The position numbers were made by a program, and so were the translations under genes. Positions 1-10,492 of a DNA stretch of 30,939 nt are shown piece after piece. Location: the NCBI RefSeq assembly GCF_000485595.1, contig NW_014577769.1, positions 93,491 through 124,429 of the forward strand, in the 5' to 3' direction. Below the pieces are notes generated by a model. The model did no database searches, was not told the DNA's origin, and saw nothing but the letters and a program-made list of their open reading frames with translations. Source of the stretch: Priapulus caudatus. Lineage: Eukaryota > Priapulida > Priapulimorpha > Priapulimorphida > Priapulidae. Each line of letters starts with the position of its first letter. Position 1 is the first letter of the stretch.

Positions 1-38
1 TCATTAATCATTAATCATTAATCATTAATCATTAATGA
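1..38. repeat. 7-bp tandem repeat (TCATTAA)n
   Basis: Five perfect copies of the heptamer TCATTAA run from the first base of the window, so the array probably continues to the left. The following 450 bases, to about 486, have no recognisable gene or repeat. Confidence 0.9.
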
Positions 39-528
39 TATCAAAGTTGGGAACACTCCTAATGGAGCGTTAGCCGTGCTTCCAGCGCTGTGCTGCTGCT
101 GATTCTTGCATGTCGTTCCCTCGGTATCACCGCACGTGTCGTTCGTACGTCTCTGTGATGGTCGTGCAAGTAAGCAATAGAAGTCCAACATATGGTGTCC
201 GATCAAAGTTCTATTTCACTTTCCCAAAACGCGTTTTTGTGCCAGCGTTCAGTTGGCCCCACTGTCAGGCTGTATGAGATCACGGTAAGGTGATTATGTC
301 TGTCTGATGTATTGTACAATTTTTTTTTATCTATAATAATTACACGTGAACTATATTATCAACAGTCTATCACAACAAAAATGCGTTTGTTGGCATAAAT
401 GAGTGTCAGTGTAGTGTTTTCAACAGTGCAAGATAGACTCAACTAGTGTCACATGATTGCCAGGTACAATAACAGTATGGGGATATATATATAGATAAAG
501 TTATACGGACACGGTAGTAGTTTTGACT

Positions 529-595
529 CTGTTTATTGCATACAGAACTGTTTCGTGTGGAGCGAAAGCTCGACACTCATCAGTGCCTAATACAG
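529..595 (-). ncRNA. Hammerhead ribozyme, minus-arm copy
   Basis: On the minus strand the core CTGATGA (complement of 577-583) is followed by a 9-bp stem II closed by a TTTC loop, then GAAA, a tiny stem III (ACA/TGT) and the cleavage triplet GTA. Stem I is formed by GCA/TGC and CTGT/ACAG around an internal loop. Stem II has one mismatch compared with the plus-arm copy, so this copy may be weaker. Predicted cleavage is between the bases complementary to 541 and 540. Confidence 0.75.
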
Positions 596-831
596 AGTGA
601 TCTATTTAGAACATCCCGATCAGTATAAAAACATCATGCATAATGTGATCTATTGTTCGTATTCATACGTGCGCGTTCTAAAGAAATACCATAGATACTA
701 ATTAGCGCGTCACTGTCGGTGACTGCTGCGCGCTGGCGCTAAACTGAATTCATTGTAATTTAAGAGTTCACATAATGTTTCTTAAATAATGTTTCTTAAT
801 AAAAATTTATCTTTATGTCTGCATTTACTAA

Positions 832-1112
832 GGCCATCCTTAAAAAATTATATGTTTGCTGTCCTCCGACCGACCCACGAAAATAGCCACGACCGAAAAG
901 TTTTTTTTGACATTTTGGGTTCCATATTTATTTTTTTTAAACATTTTTTATAGTTAAGACTGAAACACAAAGCATGTGTGGCAAACATGAGGACAGACTT
1001 AAAATAACTATTATGCTTCACACACACAAAATGACCTACCTACCTACCCACTAAAAAAATCATGGGTTGGGTGGGGGACAGCAAACATAGCAAGAATTTT
1101 TTAAGGATGGCC
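832..1112. mobile_element. 281-bp MITE with TAA target duplication
   Basis: The ends are inverted copies starting GGCCATCCTTAAAAAATT and continuing through TGTTTGCTGTCC, about 45 bp with a small indel. TAA flanks both sides (829-831 and 1113-1115). The plus arm of the Penelope pair keeps the uninterrupted target (TTTACTAACAAG, read on the minus strand near 2400), which proves insertion with a 3-bp TAA duplication. A 3-bp TWA-type duplication is typical of PIF/Harbinger (Tourist-like) elements; the superfamily is inferred. There is no coding capacity. Confidence 0.85.
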
Positions 1113-1115
1113 TAA

Positions 1116-1780
1116 CAAGTTTGTTTCTCTTGTTTAGTGTCGCAGTCTCAGGTTTGCACAATATGTAGACTTCTTTGTTAAGCATAGGTTGCATGTCTTC
1201 GTAGTGTTGCGCTTTGCTCAGTATCTTCCATTTAATCGCGTAGTCTATGTTGTTGTCTTTCAAGTTCCAAATATGTTTACTAAGTTCTATCGAGTTCCGT
1301 TTTCATTGCGTAGTGAAGAATGCCTTATGGTTCGCTAGTCTCGCTTTGAAGGAGGTAGCTGTTAGTCCGACGTATGTTTCTGTCTTGTTTTCGCTAGTCA
1401 CTGTTGCTCGGTATACTATATGTCTTTAGCAAGGCAGTTTTCATCCAGGGGGCACGTTACGTTTTTCGGGCAGTTGCATTTTCTGTTGTTTACCGTTTCC
1501 GTGTTGATCTGCAGTATTCTTCTGTTGTTTCCCTCTATTATATTCTTCGCGTTCGGCATGCAGCTGTACGAGATCTTAACATTGTTCTTATTGAAAATCT
1601 TGTGGAGTTTGTTTTCTGGAGAGAAACACTTATTTACGATTTATAAAAATTCCTTGCTGACATTTGTTTTCACATTTTGGTCGTATGGTGGGTTGTACCA
1701 AATGATATTGCGTGCTCTGTTTCTTCTTCCGGTTGCTGCTTGTGGTTTTTCGTAGCGAAGCTTGTAGTTATAGCCGTTGT
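1116..1780 (-). pseudogene. GIY-YIG endonuclease remnant of Penelope-like element (minus arm)
   Basis: Read on the minus strand this encodes an N-terminal stretch with [16 protein letters not shown], then a cysteine-rich knuckle (CNCPKNVTCPLDENC), then a GIY-YIG-like core with TYVGLT and FKARLANHK, and NIDYAIKWKILSKAQHY. At least two in-frame stops and a deletion near the last cysteine cluster break it. It extends further 5' than the plus-arm copy, so it shows more of the protein between RT and endonuclease. In an intact element this nuclease would nick DNA for target-primed reverse transcription. It is not functional here. Confidence 0.75.
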
Positions 1781-1868
1781 CGTTTAAATTTTAATGCTTG
1801 TTGATATGTGGACGCCGCTTTTTCAAAAATTTCTCCGCTGGAGGATATCTCGGAGAGTCGCTTGTTTA

Positions 1869-2387
1869 CAAATCGTAAATAAGTGCTTCCCTCCAGAAAA
1901 CAAACTCCACAAGATTTTCAATAAGAACAATGTTAAGATCTCGTACAGCTGCATGCCGAACGTGAAGAATATAATAGAGGGAAACAACAGAAGAATTCTA
2001 CAGATCAACACGGAAACAATAAACAACAGAAAATGCAACTGCCCGAAAAACGTAACGTGCCCCCTGGATGGAAACTGCCTTGCTAAAGACATAGTATACC
2101 GAGCAACAGTGACAAGCGAAAACAAGACAGAAACATACGTCGGACTAACAGCTACCTACTTCAAAGCGAGACTAGCGAACCATAAGGCATCCTTTACTAC
2201 GGAATCAAAACGGAACTCGACAGAACTTAGTAGACATATTTGGAACTTGAAAGACAACAACCTAGACTATGCGATTAAATGGAAGATACTGAGCAAAGCG
2301 CCACACTACTCGAACACTATGAAGAAATGCAACCTATGTTTAACAGAGAAGTTCCACATATTGTGCAACCTGAGACCGCGACACTGA
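1869..2387 (+). pseudogene. GIY-YIG endonuclease fragment of Penelope-like element (plus arm)
   Basis: An open frame reaches 2387; homology to the minus-arm copy starts near 1869, while the open frame begins at an ATG at 1794 in unrelated junction sequence. Visible in order are a Cys-rich knuckle (CNCPKNVTCPLDGNC), the YVG of the GIY-YIG signature, the following Arg (FKARLANHK), a Glu-containing helix (NSTELSRHIWNLK) and a C-terminal CNLC pair with a later Cys. It lacks stops over about 170 residues, but without the upstream RT domain it is a 5'-truncated transposon fragment, not a host gene. Confidence 0.75.
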
Positions 2388-2632
2388 ACAAGAGAAACGA
2401 ACTTGTTAGTAAATGGCAAAATGCAGACATAAAGATAAATTTTTATTAAGGAACGTTATGTGAACTCTCACAATAAATTCAATTTAGCACCAGCACGCAG
2501 CAGTCACCGACAATGACGCGCTAATTAGTGTCTATGGTATTTCTTTAGAACGTGCACGTATGAATACGAACAATAGATCACATTATGCATGATGTTTTTA
2601 TACTGCTCGGGATGTTCTAAATAGATCACGAG

Positions 2633-2699
2633 CTGTATTAGGCACTGATGAGTGTGGAGCTTTCGCTCCACACGAAACAGTTCTGTATGCAATAAACAG
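2633..2699 (+). ncRNA. Hammerhead ribozyme, plus-arm copy (type I fold)
   Basis: All conserved core positions are present. CTGATGA (2645-2651) is followed by a perfect 9-bp stem II (2652-2660 with 2665-2673) closed by TTTC, then GAAA (2674-2677). Stem III is minimal (ACA with TGT, loop GTTC), and the cleavage triplet GTA ends at 2687. Stem I is closed by GCA (2642-2644) with TGC (2688-2690) and, past an internal loop, CTGT (2633-2636) with ACAG (2696-2699). Very short stem III is typical of retroelement hammerheads, which may work best as dimers. It lies 3' of the endonuclease fragment in the same sense. Confidence 0.85.
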
Positions 2700-2805
2700 A
2701 GTCAAAATTACTATCGTGTCCGTATAACTTTATCTATATTTGCTCTACTCATGGTAGTATTGAGCACTCTTGACACACGAGTTCATAAACAACCATTGGA
2801 ATCTC

Positions 2806-2845
2806 TATATATATATAATTATATATATATATATATAATATATAC
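2806..2845. repeat. (TA)n-rich microsatellite
   Basis: Imperfect AT dinucleotide run with self-complementary halves (ATATATATAATTATATATAT). The flanking 2846-3118 holds no recognised gene. Confidence 0.8.
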
Positions 2846-3118
2846 CATTCTTAATTTTGTTTGGTTTTCGCCTGCAAAATTTGATAAAGCATTATTATTG
2901 TATAACATCATTGGAAATTTTCTGCAAACCAATGTACTGCAAAAAGGTAAAAGGTGATTGTTGTCAAGGGAGATCCGAGGTTGAAGTAGACTCCGATAAT
3001 GTGGATTTTGCTCCATGGCGAGTATTGATAAAGTAGAACCTTTGCAAGTTGCCAATTTTCACGATTTGTTTAGGCCTTTATTTGAAAGTAGTGAAATAAT
3101 GCTCAGTTTTCGATAGTA

Positions 3119-3612
3119 TTAAAGCCGCACAATGCGCATCCAAACGCTAATTTTGCCAGTACTAGACTAGCAAATACTTTGTGTCATGCATAATCACACT
3201 ACCGTATGACAAAATAAACTCCTCCCATTTCACTGCGCGTTGTCTTATAAAAGGTATAAAAAAATACCTCCAATGTTGTTCAAATTCTCCGATGTTGTTG
3301 ACAGTTTCGCGTTGCTCTCCCAAGCAACCGTGTAGCGGTGCTGCGGTACAGCGGTACAGGTGTAGCAAAGATAAAAACATGTGACGTCGCCTAACCACTT
3401 CGAGGCTAAATTGTTTGGCAAACAAGTTGGCGTTGGCACCAGAATGCCAGTTTTCTCACCTCTTTCTTCTGGGTTTTAAGCAAACGCGCAGTGAAAATGG
3501 GTGGAACTAGAGTTTATTTTGTCATAAGGTAGTGTGATTATGCATGCCACGAAGGATTTGCTAGTCTAGTACTGGAGAAATTAGCGTTTTGATGCGCATT
3601 TTGCTGCTTTAA
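3119..3612. mobile_element. TTAA-flanked long-TIR MITE, complete copy
   Basis: About 130 bp at the left end (from 3123, AGCCGCACAATGCGCATC) reappears inverted at the right end (3473-3608), and TTAA flanks both sides. A second, broken copy begins at 13640. The unique centre (about 3250-3470) includes GCGGTGCTGCGGTACAGCGG and has no open reading frame of note. A TTAA duplication is typical of piggyBac-like elements, but the terminal bases are not diagnostic, so the superfamily is open. Confidence 0.85.
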
Positions 3613-3909
3613 AACATGATACAAAACGTATTAATTAAATAGTTGTTGAGATGAAAATACATTTAAAAGTAAACACAACTCTTAAATGTTGAAGAAATCC
3701 AAATCTAAGTCATGCCTTTTTGTGTTCGATAAATAACATTGAAAACTAGCTTTTGTTTCACACATGCTTCTCGTACTGTTGCCAGTAACTATTAAAAATG
3801 CCCAAATTTCGTTCAAGCATCTTTGTGTTTGATTACATTGCGCGTAGCTGTTCGTTTCTCCTGTGCGTCGCTCGCGCACGTCTCATGCGACGGTTGTGTT
3901 GTCTTGCAG

Positions 3910-4163
3910 AGGTGGCAAGGACGCGGTTGAGGCAGCCTGGCAACAAGTATGTCCGCTTCTGGCAGACTCTCTTCCTCGTGCTGCGGCAGGAAGGCTGGCG
4001 GGCGTGGTATCGCGGACTCGGCACGCAGATGGTGCGGCAGATCCCGAACACTGCCATCATGATGTCCACGTACGAAGCTGTCGTCTACCTCCTCACGAAA
4101 GACCGTTACTATGACGACGTTGACGATGACGAGGAGTATGAGGAGACGAGCGTCGAGAAGTGA
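3910..4163 (+). CDS. Mitochondrial carrier, SLC25A33/36-like, last coding exon
   Basis: This exon encodes the third mitochondrial-carrier repeat: EVARTRLRQ, the second half of the P-H-E-V-x-R-T-R matrix signature (the PH must lie in the previous exon); [11 protein letters not shown], the DG/EG...RG motif; and the last membrane helix ([19 protein letters not shown]). SLC25A33/36 proteins carry pyrimidine nucleotides across the inner mitochondrial membrane, and '[10 protein letters not shown]' is characteristic of them. A pyrimidine tract and CAG precede position 3910, giving a phase-1 acceptor. The stop is at 4161-4163. An acidic tail ([16 protein letters not shown]) follows the last helix, which is unusual. 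I find no upstream exons in 1-3909, so the preceding intron is long or the exons lie outside. The exact subfamily is inferred. Confidence 0.9.
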
Positions 4164-5583
4164 TGTGTGGTGCGAGAGTTGACGGTCGCCATGGTAACAG
4201 TCGCCATCCGCCGTCATCTGCTAGCAGGCTGTGATGGTCTATAATACGAGTGCTACGTTCTACAGAGCGAATGGTCGCGAAGGAAAGAGACAGCTATTAC
4301 ATCCAGAAAAGCGACGACGGTTGGTCGTGGCAATCGCTACGATGGAAAGCGAGAGAAGGAGAGTGTTTGCATGTTATTTCTACTTAAGCCCAGCCGAAAG
4401 TTCTGAAACGGAAGAAGGCAAGGAAAGGTGCGTGTATTTTTAGCTGGAGATGTTCTGCCAAGGCGACGGTGCAATATCAGAACCAGCGCAGTCCAGTGTG
4501 GGCAACGCGGAAAGAAGTTACCTGCACACGCCATCTGCGGTGGAAAAACTGGAATGAATACGTGAACGATTGGGGAGCGCGAGCGCGAGCGCGAGCGCAC
4601 GTGCTAGGGAAGTCTGACATTCTAGTGCGTTGTAGAACAGCACGAGCAATGCGAAAATTATGTAGTGGTTCATGGTCATAGAGGTCAAGCAGTGCTCAGC
4701 ATGCCGGCCAAATGGCTAACTGGCAGTACAGCTTGTTCCACTACATTGCAGTGTGCTGTCATCTTAGATGAATCATGCATGTAGTGGCCCACCTTCGTCT
4801 GGTGTTAGCAGGTACAGCAGCATTTCCGTTCGAGAGAAAAAACCCGCCCCAGCATTGATATCTTGATGTGTTAGGCTAGCAACCCATCCCTCGGTGTAGG
4901 TCATCAATCAGACTCACAGGGAACGAAAATAGTCATCGGTTTAGGTGCACTGGTATGGGGTACGATCGGCTTATGTATACACGGTCACAACAGCCTTATC
5001 AGTGACCAGGTGGGTAGCTACTCTATCGATTTCCAACAAAATGGTTTTTTCTCGAAATTATCAGGTATTACTTGCCATGTGGGTATTCTAAAATATCGGC
5101 AATGAGAATTGTAATTGAATTGCCAAGAATTGAATCGGTAATGATTATTAAACGTGTTTTAATTTATTGGCGTATGACTGTATATTACTAGCACTGCTCA
5201 TAATGGTGCAGACTTGTAATGTAAATATTGTAACTTGTACGTTTTGTGTGCATGTAAATTGGTCCAAATTTCTTTCGTTTTCATTTGTCCAGAGTTTAGA
5301 CTCGAAAGCATTTTGTTCGACTAGTTTTACGAAATGCTCCATTAATTTGCTCCATTTCGAAGTAAGTTTCGTGTCAAGAAGGTGGTGTATATAGCTGTGC
5401 ACATTCCTCACATGAGAGGTTTCCTTCCATTGCTCAACTGCTAACACGGTGGGTGTACGTAGTGTGTGTAGCTGGGGGTACGTGTGCGTCGTGCTGCGAC
5501 CGTACCGTCGTCGTTGGGCACTCCAGCTCGTGTCTCGCTCGCAGCTCGTAGCAGTAGTCTGGTAGTGTCACGCTGCTTTGAGC
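4164..5583. other. Carrier 3' UTR and gene-free spacer
   Basis: The first several hundred bases are probably the carrier 3' UTR; no clear AATAAA is present near the stop. A short GAGCGC hexamer run occurs at 4575-4600. Open frames here have no recognisable motifs and I do not support any as genes. Confidence 0.5.
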
Positions 5584-5867
5584 CTAGCGCAGACTTGCGA
5601 CATTTTCATGCAACTCGGCTGCGATTCTAGAATCGCAGTCGAAATTGCTGTGAAATCGCCATGTCGGCGGGAACGTGCAACTGCAACTTGTAGCGATTCT
5701 GGTCACTTGCAATGAGTTGCAAGAAATCAAACTGGGTTTTTCAGCAACTCGTCGCTTCGAATCGCTCCGAAATCGCTTGCATGCGCACACACGGTGAAGC
5801 GTGCGACCAATCGCATGCGGTTGCAGGTTGCAGCGACGAGCAACCAAAAATTGCAAGTCTGCGCTAG
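5584..5867. mobile_element. 284-bp MITE with CTAGCGCAGACTTGC ends
   Basis: The left end CTAGCGCAGACTTGC is mirrored exactly by GCAAGTCTGCGCTAG at the right end, followed by partly paired subterminal sequence rich in TTGCAA and AATCGC motifs. No coding capacity and no clear target duplication are visible. The superfamily is not assigned. Confidence 0.75.
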
Positions 5868-6087
5868 TCTTTCTAGAAAAGTGAAAACGGCATACGCTGG
5901 TTCGTTTCTTGTCGCTACTGATAGAATGCTGTGCTTGATGTACATAGGTGGATGTATACTGTAAATACGTGTCGGGGGCCATTGCTACCACAGCTATCTA
6001 TATATACGCTGTGATGCTTGCAGTTCTGTATTGTTCTCAATATGAACACGGCAAATGGGCGGGTAATTATTTAAATTCAGTTGCATC

Positions 6088-6116
6088 TGCACGCGTGCGT
6101 GTGTGTGTGTGCGTGG

Positions 6117-6155
<39 letters not shown>

Positions 6156-6206
6156 CGTGTGTGTGTGTGTGTGTTGTGTGTGTGTGATGTGGTGTGTGTG
6201 GATGTG

Positions 6207-6266
<60 letters not shown>
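6088..6266. repeat. Compound (TG)n / (TGCG)n microsatellite
   Basis: A long TG-dinucleotide run with interruptions passes into a pure CGTG/TGCG tetranucleotide run at about 6218-6265. Reading frames across it (poly-Cys-Val or Thr-His) are artefacts. Such alternating purine-pyrimidine tracts can adopt Z-DNA. Confidence 0.95.
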
Positions 6267-6750
6267 ACAGGGTGTCGTTATTTTGCAGCAAGCGTAGTCC
6301 CGACTAGAAGCTATAAGTTGCTACAGCTCGTGGGCGGTGGGGTAATTATAGTGTGGACCAGAATGCCGTCCTAGAACCATATATACCCTATGCCTTGCTT
6401 CTATGCGTGTGTACGTAGGGTCACATAGTGATGACTTTCCTGTATTTAGTGGGAGTGAATGAGGTTATTGCTAATAGTTCAAAACGGACCATTCGTTTAT
6501 TTCCATATATGAACAAGTTCGATGCTGATAGAAATTCGAGCGAGAGTCTGTGAATAGAAACGGCTTGCCCACCATTACACGTCCCGCGGCGTTTCTCCCC
6601 GCTCGTAAACCGTGCGTACAGGCGACTGTAGCGAGGAACACGAGAAGGGGCAGCAGTTGATACCGCTGTGAGCGTATTGTAGTATAGCGCTTACACGCGT
6701 AGCTTGCGAGTGTTGTGTCCTGCCGTTCTGCGATGCTTCAGACCCATAGA

Positions 6751-6840
6751 AATAATATCAAGAGCTAATAATACCTATTATATTACTAGCATTAGCATAG
6801 TATTAGCATTCTATAGGTATTATTAGTTCTTGATAATATA
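6751..6840. repeat. AT-rich hairpin, family TATCAAGAG
   Basis: ATAATATCAAGAGCTAATAA on the left pairs with TTATTAGTTCTTGATAATAT on the right, with a further palindromic centre. It belongs to the dispersed hairpin family described in the findings. Confidence 0.75.
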
Positions 6841-9510
6841 GATAGACTTCGAGGTTATCTATATTATATCTATGTTCTGCCCCCATCTCTACGAGATGAT
6901 GCCGCCTGGGACGTTGTTAGCAAGCAATCGTCTGCTGCTTGGAGTGTCGCCAGCTTCCCGTCTTGCTGTTGGTTGTCCGGCTGTACCCAGCAGGAGATCT
7001 CCTGAAGGGTAGTGTTATCTCTTGCGTGCCAATCTCAGGATTGTTTATCGAGTGTTCTCATCAACAGGACTCCGTCTCCTCACCATACCGGGTATATAAG
7101 TGTAGATATTATGTTTTTTTTTATAATGTTGGGGTGCTCGATACGTACTTCCTTCTTTTTAATCGGCACACGGTTGGCGTGCGTGCAGTCAGTGTTTTGC
7201 AGGTATGTTTCTGGGACCCTCCATCTACCATTATTTACACGTGCATAAAGGTAACAGCCAGGGTACAAGATAGTCCCACATGATTTGTAAACACTGAGCG
7301 ATAAGTCTCGTTCCTTGAGCTGAAGATCAGTTGCTACCGGTGTAGCGTTTATGCGCGGTGTCATGTCTAAGTCTTGTAGTGTTCGGTTGTAGTAGGTTCA
7401 GAATAGTATAGATAACGGGAATGAAATTAATTAAATTGTTGTGCGATTCGGTTTGTCATATTAGTATTTGTCATATTAGTGCATGGTTCCGTATTAGTGG
7501 GTGGGAAGTTAGGGAGAGAGACCGTACCCTTCGCGACACTACATTGTAGATGCGATAGAGACTTCGATTCACGGGATACCTCGGGAGAGGGGAATGTTAT
7601 CTGATCTAGCAATAGCGTTACCCGTGTGAGTGATATATCCCATACTGCGCGTTGTATCTGTTTAACAGTTAGAACGGCCATCATCCGGTTCGTATTCGTA
7701 CTTCCTGTAGCGTGAGCTAGGACCCATGGTCGTGGAGAACTGACGACTGCGTGTACGATACCTGAAATGATGCCAGCTTCCTAATCCGAATTATAATTTT
7801 TATTGTGTATGCAGAAACTTGTAAATAAGCGTTTTGAATATCGGTGACGCATCCTTTCTGGCAGTCGGACGCCTCACAAGTGTACGGTAGTGATCGCAAG
7901 AGGACAGTCGCAAAATGCCGCGCTCCCATTACCGAGAGAGGGGGAGAGGGAGGAAATACGCTCGCGCGTAAACATATACTACTGCATGTTTGTGGTTCAT
8001 CTCTTCGACATGTGTAAATATGTAGCTCGACAGGAACAGCAGTTTTCAAGCTGAAATAAAAGGGTATAAATATCGTCTCTGTTTCTCGCTATTTTTTGCC
8101 GTGGGAATATTGTGGCGCGAGAATCTACGGTAGGTCGTTGACGCTGGACCGTGACTCGGCGGTAATAGCAGCCATGCGGTGAACGCTCTCATAGACCGAT
8201 GCGAACCAAGTTTATTTTCATTACGATAAAATTAGACGTGATATTAAAATGCAAGGTTTAGGGAACTAATCGAGACAATACACACACAATATTGAATATT
8301 GATATATACATGAATAAGTTCGTTTACGATTAGAAGTCTGTATACGGTCTTACTGCATCCTGACTTACATTCAATATTAATTAGATTAATTACCTCCGCT
8401 CAAACCTTACAGCTATATTTTGCTCGTACATTTGTAACGAGATTTTTTTGTCGTAGAATGTGTAATAACAATTCAAAATGAAACGTAAATGAAGTGAATG
8501 CTTCGGTGATAACCTCTGAATGAGTGGCAGCTTCCGCCTAGCATCTATAGCCAACCTCGATGTATACCCGTGGCTTCTGCTGGCAATTAGATGGTCGTAG
8601 TTGGGAAGCAGATAACCAGCATGATCCTGCATTTTAGGAAGCATTGAAGATGAAAGTAATACACGAGCTTTCATGTAAAAACGAGAATAGACTCACAAAT
8701 AGCGCTCAGAATTAATATTGGCTGCTCGCCTATATACACAAGCTCCCACACGCGGGCCAAATTTCTATAATGACGAAGAAAAGCGGAAAGCACAGCTGCG
8801 TACCATATAGTTCCCCACTCATTCTCAAACCACTGTCAACTTGGTGGTGCGTGCGTGCGCGCGTGCGTGCGTGCGTGTGTGTGTGATGCCGATGTCTGAG
8901 ATAACTAGGTATCCGTGCACTTGACCTGTGTAGACAGATACAGGTAGATATGTATATGAATTATGTCGCCTGGGGAAGATTGTGCCTTGGGCACACATTC
9001 TAGACATCATGCATGGGGAGAAAACGCTTATACTGGTTCTCGCTGGCTGGCCAGTCGGGAACGTAAATAACCGAGCGCACCACACACACTATTCTCGCTG
9101 GTAAACACAGCCTTACATCTTATCCCGCAATATAGGTCATATAGTGTCAGATTAAACACCACATAGTATATACAGCTAGCTAGGAGCCCTATCGCCCGAG
9201 TTATAATGTCTGAGTGCGTGTACTCGTATTTATATATAACTAGCTGGGCTACCTCCGGCGGATGCCGGTATCCTTTTCGGCGGTTACTCGTTTTTCTGCT
9301 ATTGCATGCGCTTTGTGCTAATTGCGCGTTTCGGCTATTTCGAATGCGATGCCCTGATTTTAGCCTGGTACTATAGTTTGAGCGCTATAGATTGGCTGTT
9401 CTCAGGATCGTCTCGACTTTTCTGCCTGCAGTGTATATCGAACGCTAGTATTGCTGTGTACATTGTCACAACTTTTCGTGTCGTGCGCTAGCTATTTATA
9501 TAATTTATAC
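6841..9510. other. Gene-free spacer
   Basis: I see no recognisable coding exon, RNA gene or complete element. Several ATG frames of 60-115 codons exist on both strands but have no domain-like composition. A short (CGTG)n run lies at about 8847-8884. The region 9180-9500 is unremarkable. Confidence 0.5.
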
Positions 9511-9863
9511 CTTTTCAGCAGGTAGCGTGTACGACGCTTTTTTCTGGTCCTTCGAAAGTAACTAAGGTAATAAACTAACCAAACTTAAACTATTAACTTC
9601 TAAAGGTAATAGAACTCAACCCAAACCTTACCTAAACTTCTAAGTAATACTAATTAGAACTAACAAACTTAACTTAACTCTAAAGGTAAAAACTTAACAA
9701 ACTTAACTTTAACTTCTAAGGTAATAGAACCTAACAAAAATAGGCCGACCTTTCAGCAGTAGTCGTGTACGACGCTTTATGTCATCTCCTTCGAAGAAAC
9801 TAAGTTAATAGAACTAACAAACTTAAACTAACTTCTAAAAGGTAATAGAACTAAGACAAAAAT
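9511..9863. repeat. Degenerate higher-order tandem repeat
   Basis: Two longer units start with near-identical TTTCAGCAG...GTGTACGACGCTTT blocks at about 9512 and 9750 and continue with CCTTCGAA. Both are followed by degenerate short repeats around AACTTCTAAAGGTAATAGAA and CTAACAAACTTAA. The inner period is roughly 30-40 bp and the outer about 238 bp. The array is A-rich and T/C-poor in its second part. No reading frame is maintained. Confidence 0.75.
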
Positions 9864-9907
9864 AGGTCGACGACAGAAAATAGTCGGCTCAAAATGGCAA
9901 AGATTCA

Positions 9908-9976
9908 ACATGCAGTCGAATGGATGAGAATCAAATGCAAATTCGACACATGCAGTCCGGATGGATGAGAAGTCAA
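9908..9976. repeat. Pair of ~29-bp direct repeats
   Basis: ACATGCAGTCGAATGGATGA near 9910 is followed by ACATGCAGTCCGGATGGATG near 9949, each leading into a GAGAA-TCAA-like tail. The pair lies at the end of the degenerate tandem array and may be part of the same satellite. Confidence 0.65.
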
Positions 9977-10447
9977 CGGCCGCATGAATTAGCAGAGGCT
10001 ATAATAGCGCCACCTCGCGAACATTTCGTTAAAATAATAGAATAAATTTAATTGTAATTAACTTTATTTTGTGTATTTTTTTTTTTTTTTGACCTTGCCT
10101 TGGCATCTGGCGACATCTGATTAAGAATATATATGGTGTTTGGGGTGAATCTACTGGAGGGAGAAGATAGACAGACAGACAGACACAAAACCAGCCGCCC
10201 TTTAATCATAAGAAGATCAAAGGCTAAATAATACGGCTCCTAGTATTTGCTCTTGCTATAATCATTTATTCGCGTCGCGAGACGGTAAAATATAATGAGA
10301 GTAAAATGATATGGTTTGCTTCGTGTACCCACATATATATAAATAGAACACTGTATATATCTATAAGTGAATCGGTGAATGGTCGATTAATGATTAACTC
10401 TTGCTCCCCACGTACTTGTGTTAGATATAGTTTTATTGTTGTACGAC

Positions 10448-10492
10448 AATATAAGGAGTGAATAAATCTATATTATTCACTCCTGATATTAT
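10448..10492. repeat. AT-rich hairpin, TATCAGGAGTGAATAA type
   Basis: AATATAAGGAGTGAATAAAT on the left pairs with ATTATTCACTCCTGATATT on the right. The arm sequence is a variant of the dispersed family. The surrounding 10000-11490 has no supported gene; an (ACAG)n run occurs near 10170-10186. Confidence 0.75.

Larger units (their letters stand above)
487..2739. mobile_element. Head-to-head pair of 5'-truncated Penelope-like elements
   Basis: The two halves are long imperfect inverted copies of each other. The minus arm (about 487-1780) and the plus arm (about 1865-2739) diverge from a short unique centre near 1780-1865. Each arm carries, in its own sense, the end of a GIY-YIG endonuclease reading frame, then about 250 bases of 3' sequence with a hammerhead ribozyme, and then a shared tail (TATACGGACAC in the minus arm). 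No reverse transcriptase sequence remains, so both copies are truncated at the 5' end. GIY-YIG domains and hammerheads are known features of Penelope-like retroelements, which often form inverted or partial tandem arrays. The minus arm was later hit by a MITE at 832-1112. The class call rests on the domain plus the ribozyme, since the RT is missing. Confidence 0.8.

Noticed and set aside
1420-1755. 111-codon hydrophobic plus-strand frame
   Set aside because: It is the antisense of the Penelope GIY-YIG remnant. The same pattern appears antisense to the other arm.
6067-6374. Open frames of Cys-Val or Thr-His repeats
   Set aside because: They are translations of the TG/TGCG microsatellite.
8390-8674. 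94-codon minus-strand frame
   Set aside because: No recognisable domain, no splice signals or neighbours to support it.
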